Positions 43,554-53,638 of a stretch of DNA of 64,000 nt are shown here, one piece after another. Source of the DNA: Syntrophomonas wolfei subsp. methylbutyratica (GTDB taxonomy: Bacteria > Bacillota > Syntrophomonadia > Syntrophomonadales > Syntrophomonadaceae); assembly GCF_001570625.1 (NCBI RefSeq), contig NZ_BBQT01000005.1, positions 1 through 64,000 on the forward strand. The letters run 5' to 3'. Both the position numbers and the translations under genes were made by a program. The notes under the pieces were generated by a model. The model was not told where the DNA came from. It did no database searches and worked only from the letters and a program-made list of their open reading frames with translations. Each line of letters begins with the position of its first letter. The stretch's first letter is position 1.

Positions 43554-45887
43554 GTGGTTCAGCGTAGTTTAAAAACCCGGATTATTCTAATGCTGGTTAT
43601 ATTTAATCTATTAGTATTCGGATTTTTCTACTGGAACAGCTTGATGCTGCAACATATGCTGGTAAAAGATTTTGAAAAGGAATATATTGCTCAGACCTCT
43701 GATACTGTTGCTGAATGTGTCAGAGATGCTGAAAAAGAAGCCCGGATATTATCCAATTCTCTTTTTGCCAACGCTGCTATTAAAGAGGCCTTTATACAGC
43801 AGGACCGAGCAGAATTGCTTAGACTGGTTCTCCCGGTATACGAGCAATGGCAAAAAGATCATCACATATCTCAGTTAAATTTCTTAGCTGCTGATGGTAC
43901 AGTATTATTGAGAGCCCAAAAACCTGAACAATATGGGGATAATGTTAGTTACCGCAAGGCACTGGCCAGAGCCATTCAAAGCAGGCAACAAGTTTTAGCT
44001 GCTGAGAAAGGGATCACTGGTTTTGGCATTCGTTGTTTGAATCCCCTGGTGGTTGAAGATAGGTTAGTAGGTATATATGAGGTTGGGATATCTCTGGAAG
44101 AAGCTGCAGGTGAGGCCCTGAGTGAATTGCAGCAGGGTAAGTACGGCATCTTGGCGCTGGAGAAGCAAGAGAGCAGTGTATTGTGGCAGAGCTCTGTCCT
44201 GGGCGTAAACCCGGAGGCAACAGACCTGGAGAAATTGGAGCAGGGGGATAGCCTTTCCCGAAAAACCAGTGATAACCGGGTGATATTAACTTTGGTACCG
44301 ATTAAAGATGTAGAAGGCAATACAATAGCTTTTGTACAGGGAGAGATTCCTCGGGATACTTTTATTCAAGCAGAGAACCGGGCTAAAAGCCGTTCGTTGC
44401 TTATAGTAATAGTTTCTTTACTTTTAGTATGTGTTATAGCCTATCTGGTATTGAACCGCGCTTTAAGGCACTTGCAACCCCTGAGAGACAGTATGGTTCG
44501 GGTTGGTGAGGGCGATCTTACTGCGGTGATAGACCTCAGCAGCAAGGATGAAATCGGTAAGCTGGCTCATGGATTCTCCGATTTACTGGAACGCTTTCGG
44601 GAGGTCATGTATGCACTTTTCACCAAGAGCTCGAATCTGACTACTAACGCCTATTTCCTGAATGATGTTGCCAGCTCATCAGTAGTGAAGCTGGGACAGA
44701 CTGCGGAACAGTTGGATTATGTAGGTGGTCAGCTCCAAGGTGCCGGGCAAAACCTGCGCGAAGCTGATACTGGAGTAGAAGAGATAGCTGGAGCTTCATC
44801 CATGGTAGCGGAACAGGCCCAAAACCTGCAGGAGACTTATATGAAACTATCCCAGGCTGCCCAAGAAGGTAAAGAAGAGATGAAACGCTTTGAGGAAGTG
44901 GGACAGTTGTTAAAGGAACGGGGGGAGAGTACGGTCTATTCAGCGCGGGAACTGGAGAAGATATCCCGCGATATTGGTGAAATAACTTCAACTATTATGA
45001 GTGTTTCCGAACAGACTAATCTATTAGCCTTGAATGCAGCCATAGAGTCAGCCCGGGCTGGTGAACACGGTCGTGGCTTTGCTGTAGTTGCAGAGGAAAT
45101 CCGTAAGCTGGCCGAACAAACTGCGGGTTATACCCGGCAAATAAGCAGCCTGATTAGCGGAGTCCAGGGAAATATCGGTAATTTTGTGGTGGAAATTGAA
45201 TCTATGGGGACAGCTATTGAGGAAGAAAACCAGACTACCAGCCGGGTTATCGCCAGGATGGAGCATATTATTAGGCAAATCGTCAACATACAGGATGCAG
45301 TTATGGATATTTCATCAGCCATGCAGGAACAAAGCGCCGCCTCCCAGGAAATCTCGGCAGTGGTTAGTACTGTGAATGATAACATGCTATTACTTATCAG
45401 CAATTTAGACCAGATAATCGAGGATATAAACCAACAGATGGATAATTTCTCCGCTATTGTAAATATTGCTGGAGAAACTAACGATATTTCCCAAGCCTTA
45501 CGGGATATTTTGGAACAATATCGTTTGCCCAATAAAGTAGTGCTGAGGCAGGTAATTGATGATCATCACGGCTTTGTCCGCAAATATCAATTTATTGTAG
45601 AACATAACCTTTTCGCTGAGCCAGATAGTGTGCCTACCCACATGCAATGCCGTTTAGCCCGCTGGCTCCAGTCGGTCCAGGATAAGGAAACGCTGGAACT
45701 CTATCAACGGCTGGCGGCTAATCCCCATGAACAGATTCATACTCTGGCCCGGGAGGCTATTCAAGCTAATAATCAAGGCCATAAGGACGAAGCCAGAGCA
45801 CGCATACAGGCAATGATTGCTGCTTCAGATAAAATCATTGCCGCCTTGGAGCAATTGATTGCTTTTGAAAGTAATGAGGGGAACTAA
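43554..45887 (+). CDS. Methyl-accepting chemotaxis protein with C-terminal CZB domain
   Basis: A transmembrane chemoreceptor of about 777 residues. It has a membrane helix at 7-30, a Cache-like outer domain to about 280 ([20 protein letters not shown]), a second helix near 283-305, a HAMP domain, a methyl-accepting coiled coil with the hairpin tip [20 protein letters not shown], and a C-terminal CZB zinc-binding domain (residues ~660-760: [30 protein letters not shown]). CZB domains sense zinc or oxidation through the Cys-zinc core, here complete. GTG 43554 follows GAAGGGGG; ATG 43536 is possible. Confidence 0.92.
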   Translation: MVQRSLKTRIILMLVIFNLLVFGFFYWNSLMLQHMLVKDFEKEYIAQTSDTVAECVRDAEKEARILSNSLFANAAIKEAFIQQDRAELLRLVLPVYEQWQKDHHISQLNFLAADGTVLLRAQKPEQYGDNVSYRKALARAIQSRQQVLAAEKGITGFGIRCLNPLVVEDRLVGIYEVGISLEEAAGEALSELQQGKYGILALEKQESSVLWQSSVLGVNPEATDLEKLEQGDSLSRKTSDNRVILTLVPIKDVEGNTIAFVQGEIPRDTFIQAENRAKSRSLLIVIVSLLLVCVIAYLVLNRALRHLQPLRDSMVRVGEGDLTAVIDLSSKDEIGKLAHGFSDLLERFREVMYALFTKSSNLTTNAYFLNDVASSSVVKLGQTAEQLDYVGGQLQGAGQNLREADTGVEEIAGASSMVAEQAQNLQETYMKLSQAAQEGKEEMKRFEEVGQLLKERGESTVYSARELEKISRDIGEITSTIMSVSEQTNLLALNAAIESARAGEHGRGFAVVAEEIRKLAEQTAGYTRQISSLISGVQGNIGNFVVEIESMGTAIEEENQTTSRVIARMEHIIRQIVNIQDAVMDISSAMQEQSAASQEISAVVSTVNDNMLLLISNLDQIIEDINQQMDNFSAIVNIAGETNDISQALRDILEQYRLPNKVVLRQVIDDHHGFVRKYQFIVEHNLFAEPDSVPTHMQCRLARWLQSVQDKETLELYQRLAANPHEQIHTLAREAIQANNQGHKDEARARIQAMIAASDKIIAALEQLIAFESNEGN

Positions 45888-45915
45888 GTCAGAGGATGAA
45901 GGCAACTAAGGTGAC

Positions 45916-45947
45916 AAGTCCGGGTATACTTCGCTGTCCCCGGACTT
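45916..45947 (+). terminator. Hairpin after the chemoreceptor gene
   Basis: AAGTCCGGG (45916-45924) and CCCGGACTT (45939-45947) are perfect 9-bp arms 28 bases after the stop. The T-run is weak (TT then ATT), so termination efficiency is uncertain. Confidence 0.55.
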
Positions 45948-46018
45948 ATTGCTGGAACATATTCAGTACTATGAGGGATCTTACAAGGGAATAATACTAG
46001 CACAAAGGAGTTGCTCTA

Positions 46019-47356
46019 ATGGGCGATAAAGAGAAAAAGCCTTTAAAGTATCGAATATTGACCTACGGTTGCCAAATGAATGTTCGCGACTCGGAAACCA
46101 TTGCCGGATTGCTGGAAAGCAGCGGTTTTAATCAGGCGGAAGATCTCAGCGAAGCTGACCTCATAGTATTTAATACCTGTAGTGTTCGCCATTCCGCTGA
46201 GAACAAAGTGTATGGCAAACTCGGGGAAATTGCCTCATTAAAGAAAAAGCGACCGGAAATCCTAATTGCTTTTGGCGGTTGTATGGCTCAATTGCCCGAG
46301 GTCAGGCAAAAGCTTAAAAAACGCGGAGTAGATGTGGTCTTCGGCACACATAACATCCACGAGCTTCCTTACTTGATTGCCCGGGCGCAAGAGGAAAGGA
46401 GCCCGGTTTTTGAAGTCTGGGAAAAGGAAGGTAGAATTGTCGAACCTTTGCCTTCTTGCCGCAAGCCCGGGCTAAGCGCTTTTGTCAACATAATGTTTGG
46501 CTGCAATAATTTCTGCAGCTACTGTATTGTTCCCTATACCCGGGGGCGGGAGAGAAGCCGTAAGGCGGATGATATAATACGGGAATTGGAAGAGTTGGCG
46601 GCTGCCGGATATAAAGAAGTAACCCTCCTGGGACAAAATGTGAACTCTTATGGCTGTGGCCTGGAGGAAAAAATGGAATTTGCCGACCTCTTGTACCGGG
46701 CTAATTCTGTTGCCGGCATTGAGCGCATCCGCTTTACCACTTCCCATCCCAAAGATGTATCCGACCGCTTGTTGCAGGCGATAGCTGAATGCGAAAAGCT
46801 TTGCGAGCATATTCACGCTCCTTTGCAGGCAGGCAGCAACCGGATATTGCAAAGGATGAACCGCAACTATAGCCGGGAACATTACCTGAAGTTGGTTGAG
46901 AGAATGCGCCACTATGTTCCGGGGGTAAGCATTACCAGCGACTTAATAGTAGGTTTTCCAGGAGAAACGGAAGAGGATTTTCTAGAAACCCTGGATATGG
47001 TGGAAAGGGTTAGATTTGACGCGGCGTTTACTTTTATGTACTCGCAGCGCAGTGGAACCCGGGCGGCAGAATTTGCCGAGCAGATTCCCCTGGAAGAGAA
47101 AAAACAGCGTTTGGAGCGTTTGAACCGCCTGCAATACCAGATTGCCACAGAAATAAACCAGGAACTTCAGGGCAGCATTCAGGAGGTACTGGTTGAAGGA
47201 CCCAGTAAAACCAACCCGCAAAAACTGACCTCCAGAACCCGGAGTAATCGTATTGTTATTTTTTCCGGCGAAAAAGACTTAATCGGTCGCTTGATTAATG
47301 TTAAAATAACAGAAGCCAAAACCTTTTCCTTGTTTGGAGAAATTTTTAACGAATAA
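46019..47356 (+). CDS. miaB: tRNA-i6A37 methylthiotransferase
   Basis: MiaB is a radical SAM enzyme adding a methylthio group to i6A37 of tRNAs. The 445-residue product has the N-terminal UPF0004 domain (YGCQMNVRDSE, FNTCSVR and FGGCMAQ supply three cluster cysteines), the radical SAM motif CNNFCSYCIVPYTRGRERSR and a C-terminal TRAM domain. MiaA, which makes its substrate, is encoded downstream at 56219 in the same stretch. Confidence 0.96.
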   Translation: MGDKEKKPLKYRILTYGCQMNVRDSETIAGLLESSGFNQAEDLSEADLIVFNTCSVRHSAENKVYGKLGEIASLKKKRPEILIAFGGCMAQLPEVRQKLKKRGVDVVFGTHNIHELPYLIARAQEERSPVFEVWEKEGRIVEPLPSCRKPGLSAFVNIMFGCNNFCSYCIVPYTRGRERSRKADDIIRELEELAAAGYKEVTLLGQNVNSYGCGLEEKMEFADLLYRANSVAGIERIRFTTSHPKDVSDRLLQAIAECEKLCEHIHAPLQAGSNRILQRMNRNYSREHYLKLVERMRHYVPGVSITSDLIVGFPGETEEDFLETLDMVERVRFDAAFTFMYSQRSGTRAAEFAEQIPLEEKKQRLERLNRLQYQIATEINQELQGSIQEVLVEGPSKTNPQKLTSRTRSNRIVIFSGEKDLIGRLINVKITEAKTFSLFGEIFNE

Positions 47357-47376
47357 GATCTAGGGAGGGAACTTTT

Positions 47377-47757
47377 TTGACCAGCGAAGAAATTATAAAA
47401 ATGGCGTTCGAACTGGGTAATGCCGTGGCGCAATCAGAAGAGATCGAGGGGCTTAAGGCCAGCCAGGTCAGGGTATCCCAGGATCATATGGCTTATGATC
47501 TTATCATGAGTTATCAGGATGCCAAGAGTAAAATGGAAAATAAGCTCCAGGATGGCCTATCTATTGGACAAGCCGAACAAGCTAATTTAAAAAACTTGGA
47601 ACAGGAACTAAAAAGCAATAGTATCATTAATGAGTTGATGGCAGCCCAGGAGAAATTTGACAACCTCATGCAGGCGGTATACTTCGCTATGAATCAAGCC
47701 CTCTCCGGCGGTTGTTCCAGTGGTTGCGACTCCTGCGGCGGCAGCTGCAATATGTAA
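47377..47757 (+). CDS. YlbF/YmcA (DUF964) family protein with Cys-rich end
   Basis: A 126-residue helical protein of the YlbF/YmcA group (MAFELGNAVAQSEEIEGLKA, then a long coiled stretch) ending in GGCSSGCDSCGGSC. In Bacillus, YlbF and YmcA act with YaaT (Ric complex) in mRNA processing, sporulation and biofilm control, and bind iron-sulfur clusters; the five cysteines here fit such a role. TTG 47377 follows GGGAGGGAAC. It follows miaB by 20 bases, as YmcA often does. Confidence 0.87.
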   Translation: MTSEEIIKMAFELGNAVAQSEEIEGLKASQVRVSQDHMAYDLIMSYQDAKSKMENKLQDGLSIGQAEQANLKNLEQELKSNSIINELMAAQEKFDNLMQAVYFAMNQALSGGCSSGCDSCGGSCNM

Positions 47758-47769
47758 TATCAACCAGGT

Positions 47770-47945
47770 TGACTCCACTGCGAAAACCCCTTCTGTTGCA
47801 TAAGGTTGCATAAATATACGAAGCCTGATTCGGAACGGAACGACACGGGGGTCGTTCCCTGCACACTCTTCGCTCGCTTTTAATGTAGCTGAGCGGTATA
47901 TTTATACAAGCCCATGAATATTAATAACTTTTTACAGTAGAATCA
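47770..47945. mobile_element. TIR-bounded element C (inverted, different cargo)
   Basis: The left end (47770-47819) matches the right ends of A and B in reverse complement, and the right end (about 47896-47945) matches the left end of A at about 45 of 50 positions. So the element lies in the opposite orientation. Its cargo is unrelated: a short segment with one hairpin GGAACGAC / GTCGTTCC (47837-47858). It fills the gap between the ylbF-like gene and mutS. Confidence 0.72.
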
Positions 47946-48017
47946 CAATGTTGAATAGTATTTAATGAAAAAGACTTGGTTTTGCTGAGTCTTTCTTTTT
48001 AGGAGGTATCCATCTTA

Positions 48018-50597
48018 TTGGCTGACTATACCCCGATGATGCAGCAATACCTGCAAATAAAAGAGGAACAGCAGGATGCCATTCTCTTTTTTCGCCTGGG
48101 TGACTTTTACGAAATGTTTTTTGAAGATGCCCGGATAGCTTCCCGGGAGCTGGAAATCGTACTTACGGCACGAGATGGCGGAGCCGGAAGCAAAATCCCC
48201 ATGTGTGGAGTCCCCTACCATTCCGTGGACAACTACCTGGCGCGTCTTATCAACCGGGGATATAAAGTGGCTATCTGCGAACAGGTGGAGGACCCCCGAG
48301 AGGCCAAAGGCATAGTCAAGCGCGAAGTAACTCGTATTGTTACCCCTGGTACTATTATCGAAGAGCATTTGCTGGATCAGGCGAAGAATAATTTTTTGGC
48401 GGCGGTGGAAGAAGAGCCGGCTTGTACAGGTATCGCCTACATAGATATTTCCACTGGCGAGTTCTGGCTAAGTGAAATAGCCGGGGAAAATGCCAGGTCC
48501 CGGGTGGAAAGCGAAATACTCCGTATTTCCCCGGCGGAATGCCTGCTGGCCGGCAGCGGCAGCCTGACCGGCAGTTGGGAAGAGGAATGGCTGCTCCGGC
48601 AGAATATTACCTTAAGCGTTTTGGATGAACCGCCATTAAGCCTGGAACGAGCAGAAAATCTCTTGTTGCGTCAGTTGCAAGTTGCCTCCCTGGAGTCTTT
48701 CGGCCTGAAATCCTACTCGGCCGGCATCAAAGCTGCCGCCAGGATAATTGCTTTCCTGGAAGAGACGCAAAAAACCAGTCTCCAACACATCAAGAGCCTG
48801 CGTTGTTATAGCAGCGATAATTATCTGGAGATGGATTTTTACAGCCGGCGCAATCTGGAACTGACGGCTACCTTGCGGGAAGGCAAAAGAGAGGGTTCTC
48901 TGCTCTCCATACTCGATGAATCTCGCACCGCTATGGGCAAGCGCCTGCTGCGCCGCTGGATTGAACAGCCGCTGCGGGAAGCCGGGGAGATCGAAGAACG
49001 GCTGGATGCGGTAGACGAACTGAAAAACACCCTCTCGCTGAGAACGGAACTTAGCCCCCTTTTATCCCGTATAAATGACCTGGAAAGATTGGGGGGAAAG
49101 ATCGGTGCCAGCGTAGCCAGCCCGCGTGACCTCCTGGGTTTAAAGTCATCGCTGGCGGTAATCAATGATATAAAAAAGGCCTTACAGCCATGCCGGAGTG
49201 AAATCCTGCAAAGGCTCGCAGCTATGGATGCGCTGGAAGAGGTATTTGCCTTAATTGACGCCTCTATAAATGACGAGGCCCCGCTGGGGATAAAAGAAGG
49301 CGAATTGATCAAAACTGGTTACAAGCAGGAAATTGACGAGTTGCGAGAACTATCCCAAGAGGGTACGAATTGGCTGGTGGAATTTGAAAACCGGGAAAAG
49401 CAGCGAACTGGGATAAAAAACCTCAAAGTCGGCTTCAATAAAGTTTTCGGCTACTATATAGAAATCACTAAATCCAACCTCTCCCTGGCACCGGCGGACT
49501 ACCACCGCAAACAAACCCTGGTCAACAGCGAGCGTTTCATTTCCGATGAATTAAAACAATACGAAGAAAGAATCCTGGGGTCCCGGGAAAGGCTCTATTC
49601 CCTGGAATACCAGGAGTTTATAAAAATAAGAGAAGCTATTATTCCCTATTTGCCCCAGGTAATGGAGACCGCCCATGCCATAGCGATTCTGGATGTTTTA
49701 CAGGGACTGGCGGAAGTGGCCTACCAAAACAACTACATTCGACCGGAAATAGATAATAGTGGTAAGATAAGAATAAGGGCGGGACGGCATCCGGTGGTGG
49801 AAAAGGCCTTGCGCGAAGCCCGTTTCGTTCCCAATGACCTGCAGCTTGACCGGGATAAGGCTCGTTTTGCCATTATTACCGGTCCCAATATGGGAGGCAA
49901 GAGCACCTTTATGCGCCAGGCCGCCCTGTTGGTACTCATGGCCCAGATGGGCAGCTTTATTCCGGCGGAAGAAGCCCAAATCGGCCTGGTGGACAAAATC
50001 TTCACCCGGGTGGGGGCTTCCGATGACCTGGCCGCCGGTCAAAGCACCTTTATGGTGGAAATGATAGAGGTAGCCAATATCTTAAATAACGCCAGCGACA
50101 ACAGCCTGGTAATTTTGGATGAAATAGGACGGGGAACCAGCACTTATGACGGGTTGAGCATTGCCCAGGCCGTAAGTGAGTATCTTTTGGAGCATAGCCG
50201 GAGCAAGGTTCTTTTTGCCACCCATTATCATGAACTTACCCGCCTGGCGGAAAAGTTGCCGGGGATAGTCAATCTCTCTGTCTCCGTTAAAGAGACCGGC
50301 AATACGGTGGTTTTTTTGAAAAAGGTTTTACCGGGTAAGGCGGATAAAAGTTATGGATTGCATGTGGCGCGTTTGGCCGGCCTGCCGGAAAAGCTTATTA
50401 TTAGAGCAGAGGATATTCTGCAGGATTTGGAAAAGAGTAAGGAAAGCCGGCCCGCACCCACTCTGCTGCAACCCCTGCTCTTTAGTGACAGCCATCCCGT
50501 GGTGGACGAGCTTAAACAGCTGCATATCGATGACTTGAGCCCGCGGGAGGCCTTAAACCTCTTGTATCAATGGCAGAAAATGCTTGATGATAAATAA
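48018..50597 (+). CDS. mutS: DNA mismatch repair protein MutS
   Basis: MutS recognises mismatches and recruits MutL. The 859-residue product has the mismatch-binding FYEMF motif (FRLGDFYEMFFEDA) near residue 37, connector, lever and clamp domains, and the ATPase with Walker A GPNMGGKSTFMRQ (about 623), Walker B VILDEIGRGTSTYDG and FATHYHEL. It starts at TTG 48018 after AGGAGGT. The mutL gene follows after two unrelated-looking genes in the same tight array. Confidence 0.97.
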   Translation: MADYTPMMQQYLQIKEEQQDAILFFRLGDFYEMFFEDARIASRELEIVLTARDGGAGSKIPMCGVPYHSVDNYLARLINRGYKVAICEQVEDPREAKGIVKREVTRIVTPGTIIEEHLLDQAKNNFLAAVEEEPACTGIAYIDISTGEFWLSEIAGENARSRVESEILRISPAECLLAGSGSLTGSWEEEWLLRQNITLSVLDEPPLSLERAENLLLRQLQVASLESFGLKSYSAGIKAAARIIAFLEETQKTSLQHIKSLRCYSSDNYLEMDFYSRRNLELTATLREGKREGSLLSILDESRTAMGKRLLRRWIEQPLREAGEIEERLDAVDELKNTLSLRTELSPLLSRINDLERLGGKIGASVASPRDLLGLKSSLAVINDIKKALQPCRSEILQRLAAMDALEEVFALIDASINDEAPLGIKEGELIKTGYKQEIDELRELSQEGTNWLVEFENREKQRTGIKNLKVGFNKVFGYYIEITKSNLSLAPADYHRKQTLVNSERFISDELKQYEERILGSRERLYSLEYQEFIKIREAIIPYLPQVMETAHAIAILDVLQGLAEVAYQNNYIRPEIDNSGKIRIRAGRHPVVEKALREARFVPNDLQLDRDKARFAIITGPNMGGKSTFMRQAALLVLMAQMGSFIPAEEAQIGLVDKIFTRVGASDDLAAGQSTFMVEMIEVANILNNASDNSLVILDEIGRGTSTYDGLSIAQAVSEYLLEHSRSKVLFATHYHELTRLAEKLPGIVNLSVSVKETGNTVVFLKKVLPGKADKSYGLHVARLAGLPEKLIIRAEDILQDLEKSKESRPAPTLLQPLLFSDSHPVVDELKQLHIDDLSPREALNLLYQWQKMLDDK

Positions 50598-50614
50598 ATG
50601 AGGAGGTGAGGCAA

Positions 50615-52294
50615 ATGTTGATTGGGATCGATGTTGGTGGCACATACACTGACGGAGTTCTCTTTAAGCAAGGTGCCATTATAGCTACGGTAAAAAAACC
50701 TACTGATGATATGAATCTGAAAAGCACCTTGCTCGAGGTGCTGGATGAACTGCTGCCCAGTGCTGAAGGGCAGAAGATAGAACGGATAGTTTTCAGTACC
50801 ACCCTGGTAACCAATCTCCTGGCCACCGGCCAGGGGGAAAGAACGGCTCTCATTATGCTGCCGGGTCATGGTTTACCTCATGATGCCTATGATATCTGCC
50901 CGGATATCTTTTTTGCCCGTGGTACCGTGGACTTTCGAGGCAATGTTATTGAAAAACTGGATCAGAAGGAAATCGATGATATCCTGGCCCGGATTGCTGC
51001 TGCGGGAATCAAGCGGGTGGCCGTAGCGGCCAAGTTTGCCAATCGCAATGACATCCTGGAAAGAGAGATTCAGAGTAAATTGGCTGCCAGCTATCCTGAT
51101 ATATCCGTTTCCATTAGTTCCGAAATATCCAACAAGCTGAATTTCCCCCGCCGGGCAGCAACCACCTATTTTACCGCTATGACGGTAAAGGAATGGATGC
51201 AATTTGCGGCGGAAATCGATCAGGCGATAACGGAGAGGGGTCTGGACAGTGAGCTACATATACTGAAAGCTGATGGAGGTACCTTTAGCCTGGATACCTC
51301 GTCCCGGAGACCCTGTGAAACCGTTTTTTCCGGCCCCGCTGCCAGCACCATGGGCGGGTTGGCTTTAAGCCAGCCCCATCTTAATTCAGTGGTTTTAGAT
51401 ATTGGCGGTACTACTTCGGATATCGCATTGATAATAGACGGTGCTCCCCTTTATGCTTCCAAGGGAGCACGACTGGGCAAGCAATATACCCATATAAACG
51501 CTTTCGCGGTAAATTCAGTAGCCCTGGGAGGGGATAGCTGCCTGGACTATGATGGGGAAATAAAAGTACAAAACTTCCGCCGGGGAGCAGCCGCCTGCTT
51601 CGGGGGGGATTATCCCACCGTTACGGATGCCTTTAACTGCAAGATGGATTTGGGAATAGGCAACGCTGGCCAATCCGCGGAAAAACTGCAGCAACTGGCG
51701 AGCAAAGCGGGAATGAAATCTTCCGAGCTTTGCCGTCAGGTAGTCAATATAGTCATAGAACGATTGGTAAGCAGTATAGAAGCTATGTTCCGGGAATGGG
51801 AAAACGAGCCGGCCTACAAGGTTTGGGAAGTGGTGAACCGGCGCAAGTTCAAGTTAGATCAAATAATCGGTATAGGAGCGGCGGCCACCGCTATTGTTCC
51901 TCAGGTAGCCGCCAGAATGGAGGTAGACTCATTCCTGCATGACTATTCTCCAGTAGCCAATGCCCTGGGAGCAGCTGTGGTTAGACCCACTCTGGCCGTG
52001 GAATTGCATGTAGATACCCCCAATAATTTCTTCTCTGTTGGTCCGGGAGGGATAAGAGGAAGCCTTAATGACCGGGGGGGAATGCAATTGGGAGAGGCTA
52101 AAAATATGGCCCGGCAATACCTGCTGGATATGTGCCGGGAGCAGGGAATGGAGTCCTATGCCAGTGAATCCAGCTTCTATATGGAAGAACAGTTCAACAT
52201 CATAAGCGGCTGGAGTCGTTCCGGCAAGATCTTTGATGTGGGGATACAGATAGCACCAGGATTTATATCCGAATACAAGGGGGTGAGCTCATGA
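50615..52294 (+). CDS. Hydantoinase/oxoprolinase A family protein
   Basis: A 559-residue member of the HyuA/AcxA-type ATPase family, with an actin-like fold that activates amide or ketone substrates by phosphorylation. Motifs are LIGIDVGGTYTDGVLFKQGA at the N-terminus (phosphate loop), FSTTLVTNLLATGQG, and the second phosphate motif SVVLDIGGTTSDIALIIDGA. No HyuB partner is adjacent, so the usual two-subunit enzyme is absent. ATG 50615 follows AGGAGGTGAG. The gene overlaps the next by four bases. Confidence 0.87.
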   Translation: MLIGIDVGGTYTDGVLFKQGAIIATVKKPTDDMNLKSTLLEVLDELLPSAEGQKIERIVFSTTLVTNLLATGQGERTALIMLPGHGLPHDAYDICPDIFFARGTVDFRGNVIEKLDQKEIDDILARIAAAGIKRVAVAAKFANRNDILEREIQSKLAASYPDISVSISSEISNKLNFPRRAATTYFTAMTVKEWMQFAAEIDQAITERGLDSELHILKADGGTFSLDTSSRRPCETVFSGPAASTMGGLALSQPHLNSVVLDIGGTTSDIALIIDGAPLYASKGARLGKQYTHINAFAVNSVALGGDSCLDYDGEIKVQNFRRGAAACFGGDYPTVTDAFNCKMDLGIGNAGQSAEKLQQLASKAGMKSSELCRQVVNIVIERLVSSIEAMFREWENEPAYKVWEVVNRRKFKLDQIIGIGAAATAIVPQVAARMEVDSFLHDYSPVANALGAAVVRPTLAVELHVDTPNNFFSVGPGGIRGSLNDRGGMQLGEAKNMARQYLLDMCREQGMESYASESSFYMEEQFNIISGWSRSGKIFDVGIQIAPGFISEYKGVSS

Positions 52295-53637
52295 AACCGA
52301 CCGGAATTCTGTTTTTCCCTGCCTTTGACTGGGCCATATCACCTACCCATCCGGAAAGAGAAGAAAGGCTTCTCTACACCCGCGATCAGATCTTTGAAGA
52401 GGGGATAATGGATTTGCCCCAGATTAAGGAATACCACCCGCGCCTGGCCGAAATCCGCGATGTAGCCCGGCTGCATTTCTGTATTCCTTCGGTGGAAGCA
52501 CAGATTATCGAAGCCCACCTGGTATCGGCTGGTTCCGCCCTGGTAATGGCCGATGCTTTCATGCAAGGAGAAATAAAAAATGCCTTTGCCATAATCCGCC
52601 CGCCGGGGCACCATGCTATGACCGTAAGCCACGGCAACCGGGGGTTCTGCAATATCAACAATGAAGCCATAATGATTGAATACCTGCGGCAGAAGTATGG
52701 GATAAAACGGGTAGCCATTGTAGATACTGATGTTCATCACGGCGATGGAACCCAGGAAATTTATTGGCATGACCCGGATGTGCTCTTCATTTCTTTTCAC
52801 CAGGACGGACGCACCCTCTATCCGGGCTCCGGCTTCGTGGAAGAACTGGGAGGACCCTTGGCCCATGGAACCACCATAAATCTCCCTCTGGCCCCGAAAA
52901 CTACCGATGCTGGAATCCTCTATGCTATCGATGAACTCATCCTGCCCATGCTGGAGGACTTCAAACCGGATATAGTGATAAACTCGGCCGGTCAGGATAA
53001 CCATTACAGCGATCCCCTGGCCAACATGGCTTTTTCGGCCCGGGGCTATGCCGAATTGAATTCGCGACTGGCACCAGATATTGCGGTACTTGAGGGTGGT
53101 TATTCCGTGGAAACGGCTCTGCCCTATGTCAATATGGGTCTGATAATGGCCATGGCCGGAATTGACTATTCCAACCTGCGGGAACCGGATTACAACCCGA
53201 GTCGATTTAAGGAATCCCCCCGCAATATGGAATATATTAAAAAAATGGTAGCCCAGCAATGGAACGCCTATAAAAACCGCGAAGAAACTATAGCTGATAA
53301 CCGTAAGAAATCGGGCAATTTCGTAAATTACAATAAAAGCATCTTTTATGATACCGAATATATTTATGAGGATCAGATTAACCATTTGCGTATTTGCCAG
53401 AATTGCGGTGGTTTTCGTATGATTGAGTCCCGGGCCCACCAGCGGACCGGCGAGCATTTTCATGTGTTCTGCATAAGCATTCCCGCCAATGCCTGTCAGC
53501 AGTGTCAGGAGGAAGGCCGCGCCGCTTACCAGGATATGATCAAGAAGCGTCCCTTTGACCTGCTATACCTGCAGGATCGGGTAAAAGATGATTTAAGGAT
53601 TTACAAAGTGCATAAGGACACAGAAACGGTTTTGTAA
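52291..53637 (+). CDS. Histone deacetylase family hydrolase with C-terminal cysteine motifs
   Basis: A class II-like HDAC/acetylpolyamine amidohydrolase family protein, 448 residues. The active site is complete: RPPGHHAM (His pair), GFCNINNEAI, DTDVHHGDGTQ (metal Asp and His), SAGQDNHYSDP (metal Asp) and LEGGYSVE. After residue 365 there is an extra part with CQNCGGFRM and CQQCQE, perhaps a zinc ribbon. Bacterial members deacetylate proteins (AcuC) or polyamines. It overlaps the HyuA-like gene by four bases and ends one base before mutL. Confidence 0.9.
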   Translation: MKPTGILFFPAFDWAISPTHPEREERLLYTRDQIFEEGIMDLPQIKEYHPRLAEIRDVARLHFCIPSVEAQIIEAHLVSAGSALVMADAFMQGEIKNAFAIIRPPGHHAMTVSHGNRGFCNINNEAIMIEYLRQKYGIKRVAIVDTDVHHGDGTQEIYWHDPDVLFISFHQDGRTLYPGSGFVEELGGPLAHGTTINLPLAPKTTDAGILYAIDELILPMLEDFKPDIVINSAGQDNHYSDPLANMAFSARGYAELNSRLAPDIAVLEGGYSVETALPYVNMGLIMAMAGIDYSNLREPDYNPSRFKESPRNMEYIKKMVAQQWNAYKNREETIADNRKKSGNFVNYNKSIFYDTEYIYEDQINHLRICQNCGGFRMIESRAHQRTGEHFHVFCISIPANACQQCQEEGRAAYQDMIKKRPFDLLYLQDRVKDDLRIYKVHKDTETVL

Positions 53638-53638
53638 G

